A stretch of DNA of 64,000 bases, from contig JAFIFX010000005.1 in NCBI GenBank assembly GCA_020831805.1, positions 124,001 to 188,000 on the forward strand. Reading direction: 5' to 3'. A program made the translations under genes and the position numbers. Shown here one piece after another: positions 62,692 to 64,000 of the stretch. Positions within the stretch are counted from its first letter, which is position 1. Every line of letters starts with the position of its first letter. This stretch comes from Planctomycetota bacterium (GTDB lineage Bacteria; Planctomycetota; Phycisphaerae; Phycisphaerales; UBA1924). The notes under the pieces are model-generated. The model searched no databases and was not told the origin of the DNA. It worked only from the letters and a program-made list of their open reading frames with translations.

Positions 62692-63474
62692 ATGGGTCTT
62701 CTGGATGGCAAGCAGGGTCTGATCGTCGGGGTCGCCAACGACCGCTCGTACGCGTGGCACATCGCCAACGCCCTGACCGAGCACGGGGCGACCTGCGCCT
62801 ACTCGCACATCCCCGGCGAGAAGAACGAGCGGCGGACGGGCAAGGCCGCCGAGAAGATCACCCCCGACCCCTGGCTGTGCCCCTGCGACGCGGGCCAGGA
62901 CGAGGACCTGGACGCGCTCTTTGAGCGGTATAAGAAGGATTTCCCCCGTCTGGACTTCCTGGTCCACTCCATCGCGTTCGCGGACCGGGAGTGGCTCCAG
63001 CCCGGCAAGTTCTGCCACACGCCCCGCAAGGCCTATCTCGACGCGGTCGACATCTCGGCCTTCACCCTCTCGGCCATGGCCGGTCGGGCCAAGGAGCAGA
63101 TGAGCGCGGGCGGCGGCGGGTCGATCATGGCGATGAGCTACTACGGCTCGGAGAAGGTCGTCCCCGGGTACAACGTGATGGGCGTTGCCAAGGCGGCTTT
63201 GGAAGCAACCGGCCGTTACCTGGCCTTCGAGCTGGGCGAGTTCAACATCCGGGTGAACACCATCTCCGGGGGATACCTGAGGACGCTGGCCAGCTCGGCC
63301 GTGGGCGGCGTGGACATGATGGACGAGGCCGCCCGGACCAAGGGCCCACTCCGCCGGGGGGTCGAGGGGGCCGATGTGGGCAAGACCGCGGTCTACCTGG
63401 CCAGCGACCTGGGCAGCGGCGTGACCGGCGAGAACATCTATGTGGACTGCGGGATGAACATCCTGGGGATCTGA
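62692..63474 (+). CDS. fabI: enoyl-[acyl-carrier-protein] reductase (NADH)
   Basis: A 260-residue short-chain dehydrogenase of the FabI type that completes each cycle of fatty acid elongation. GLIVGVANDRSYAWHIA is the cofactor region, LVHSIAFADRE the central strand, and the active-site Tyr and Lys are in YNVMGVAK (Y-x6-K, about 161-168), preceded by the second conserved Tyr in SYYGSEKVVPGY. Length is normal. A terminator follows, so it is a single-gene unit. Confidence 0.95.
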   Translation: MGLLDGKQGLIVGVANDRSYAWHIANALTEHGATCAYSHIPGEKNERRTGKAAEKITPDPWLCPCDAGQDEDLDALFERYKKDFPRLDFLVHSIAFADREWLQPGKFCHTPRKAYLDAVDISAFTLSAMAGRAKEQMSAGGGGSIMAMSYYGSEKVVPGYNVMGVAKAALEATGRYLAFELGEFNIRVNTISGGYLRTLASSAVGGVDMMDEAARTKGPLRRGVEGADVGKTAVYLASDLGSGVTGENIYVDCGMNILGI

Positions 63475-63504
63475 GGACGAGGTCCGGTCAAGCATGAACC
63501 CTCT

Positions 63505-63528
63505 AACCCTCCGAGCGGAGGGTTTTTT
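63505..63528 (+). terminator. Rho-independent terminator of fabI
   Basis: AACCCTCC (63505-63512), loop GAGC, and GGAGGGTT (63517-63524) in a run of six T. It begins 30 bp after the fabI stop codon. Confidence 0.92.
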
Positions 63529-63667
63529 GGTGGATGGGCCCTGCGCAGAAATGGTCGCCGCGCAAGGTTTTACGGCTGAGGGATTCACCTTCTTTGTCGA
63601 ATCGGACCTTTTCTAAGGACTTCGCTGGCATCGATGGTTTTAGGGGGCATATTCCCGGTACGAGCAT

Positions 63668-63685
63668 CGCCCGATATTCGGGCGG
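63668..63685. repeat. inverted repeat upstream of the last gene
   Basis: CGCCCGA and TCGGGCG are separated by TAT. The element lies about 24 bp before the start codon of the exported protein and could be an operator or a 5'-leader hairpin. Confidence 0.5.
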
Positions 63686-63708
63686 TCGCAACCACATGGG
63701 AGTGTGCG

Positions 63709-64000
63709 ATGAGAGATGCAAAAATTCTGATGGGAGTCGCGGCTTCGGCCTTGCTCGCCGGCTCGGCTTTGGCCGGGATCGGGAATCCGGGCGAGCCGAT
63801 GTTCCTGATCGCCGACTCGTACGATGACTACGCGGGGAACCAGGGCGAGAACGGCTGGTTCTACGGGTATTACGACGGTTCGAGCTCCAGTCCCTATACG
63901 CCGGGCGATTTCAAGCTCATGAACGCGTGGGATGCGGACAACGAACGCTGGTGGGCGGATAACTCGCCGGGCGGGCCGCTGACGCTGGTTGACGCGGTGT
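63709..64000 (+). CDS. exported protein of unknown function, N-terminal part
   Basis: The window ends inside this gene. The visible 97 residues start with a signal peptide (MRDAKILMGVAASALLAGS, cleavage near ALAG) followed by a Tyr/Asp/Gly-rich sequence (SYDDYAGNQGENGWFYGYY). GGGAG lies 7 nt before the ATG. Secreted proteins of this kind in Phycisphaerae often end in a sorting or dockerin-like signal, but the C-terminus is not visible. Family unknown. Confidence 0.75.
   Translation, partial: MRDAKILMGVAASALLAGSALAGIGNPGEPMFLIADSYDDYAGNQGENGWFYGYYDGSSSSPYTPGDFKLMNAWDADNERWWADNSPGGPLTLVDAV

Overview
The window is GC-rich bacterial chromosome that most resembles a planctomycete of the class Phycisphaerae. 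The assignment is inference from gene content. Supporting traits are an ECF sigma factor translationally coupled to a transmembrane Ser/Thr kinase with kinesin-light-chain-type TPRs, a secreted hydrolase ending in a Cys-framed dockerin-like EF-hand pair, signal-peptide-like leaders on F0 subunits b and c, a double-length FliD, and repeated CPECG zinc-ribbon membrane proteins. No rRNA, tRNA or CRISPR array was seen.

Layout. 0-10 kb: the end of a primary-type sigma factor, conserved unknowns, acylphosphatase, ClpX with a Gly/Ser linker, PutA, and a ribF-nrnA pair. 10-21 kb: an orphan DNA methyltransferase, mnmA, purQ, a DUF1015 protein, a tethered thioredoxin, an hscB-like gene with two CNNM/CorC transporters, and an unusual Asp/Glu racemase relative. 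21-23 kb: a divergent envelope thiol cluster (Cys-less rhodanese lipoprotein, DsbD-alpha-like protein, redoxin). 23-29 kb: the sigma/kinase pair and a site-2 protease with several PDZ modules. 28.9-30 kb: an alpha/beta hydrolase broken by a 146-bp C tract. 30-41 kb: deoC and two aldehyde dehydrogenases (one full, one truncated), separated by a lower-GC accessory island (about 32.0-34.3 kb) with a PIN-like nuclease and a three-gene operon, and by dispersed repeats; then a PilZ-J-domain fusion and a cutinase/PETase-like hydrolase. 41-47 kb: fliD and fliS. 47-54 kb: holB, alaS and an ATP synthase F0-plus-delta operon without the other F1 genes. 54-64 kb: pgk, a divergent small kinase, stress proteins, mutL, a HIT protein, a SUKH-like protein, birA-nadC, fabI and the start of an exported protein.

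Cross-cutting signals. At least thirteen genes have a TANNNT hexamer ending 5-7 nt before the start codon, the geometry expected for leaderless transcripts; in several the hexamer shares bases with the upstream gene's stop codon. Some starts were moved on this basis. The + strand is C-rich up to about 37.5 kb and G-rich from about 38 to 50 kb whatever the gene orientation. The C tract at 29.3 kb is probably an assembly or sequencing artefact.
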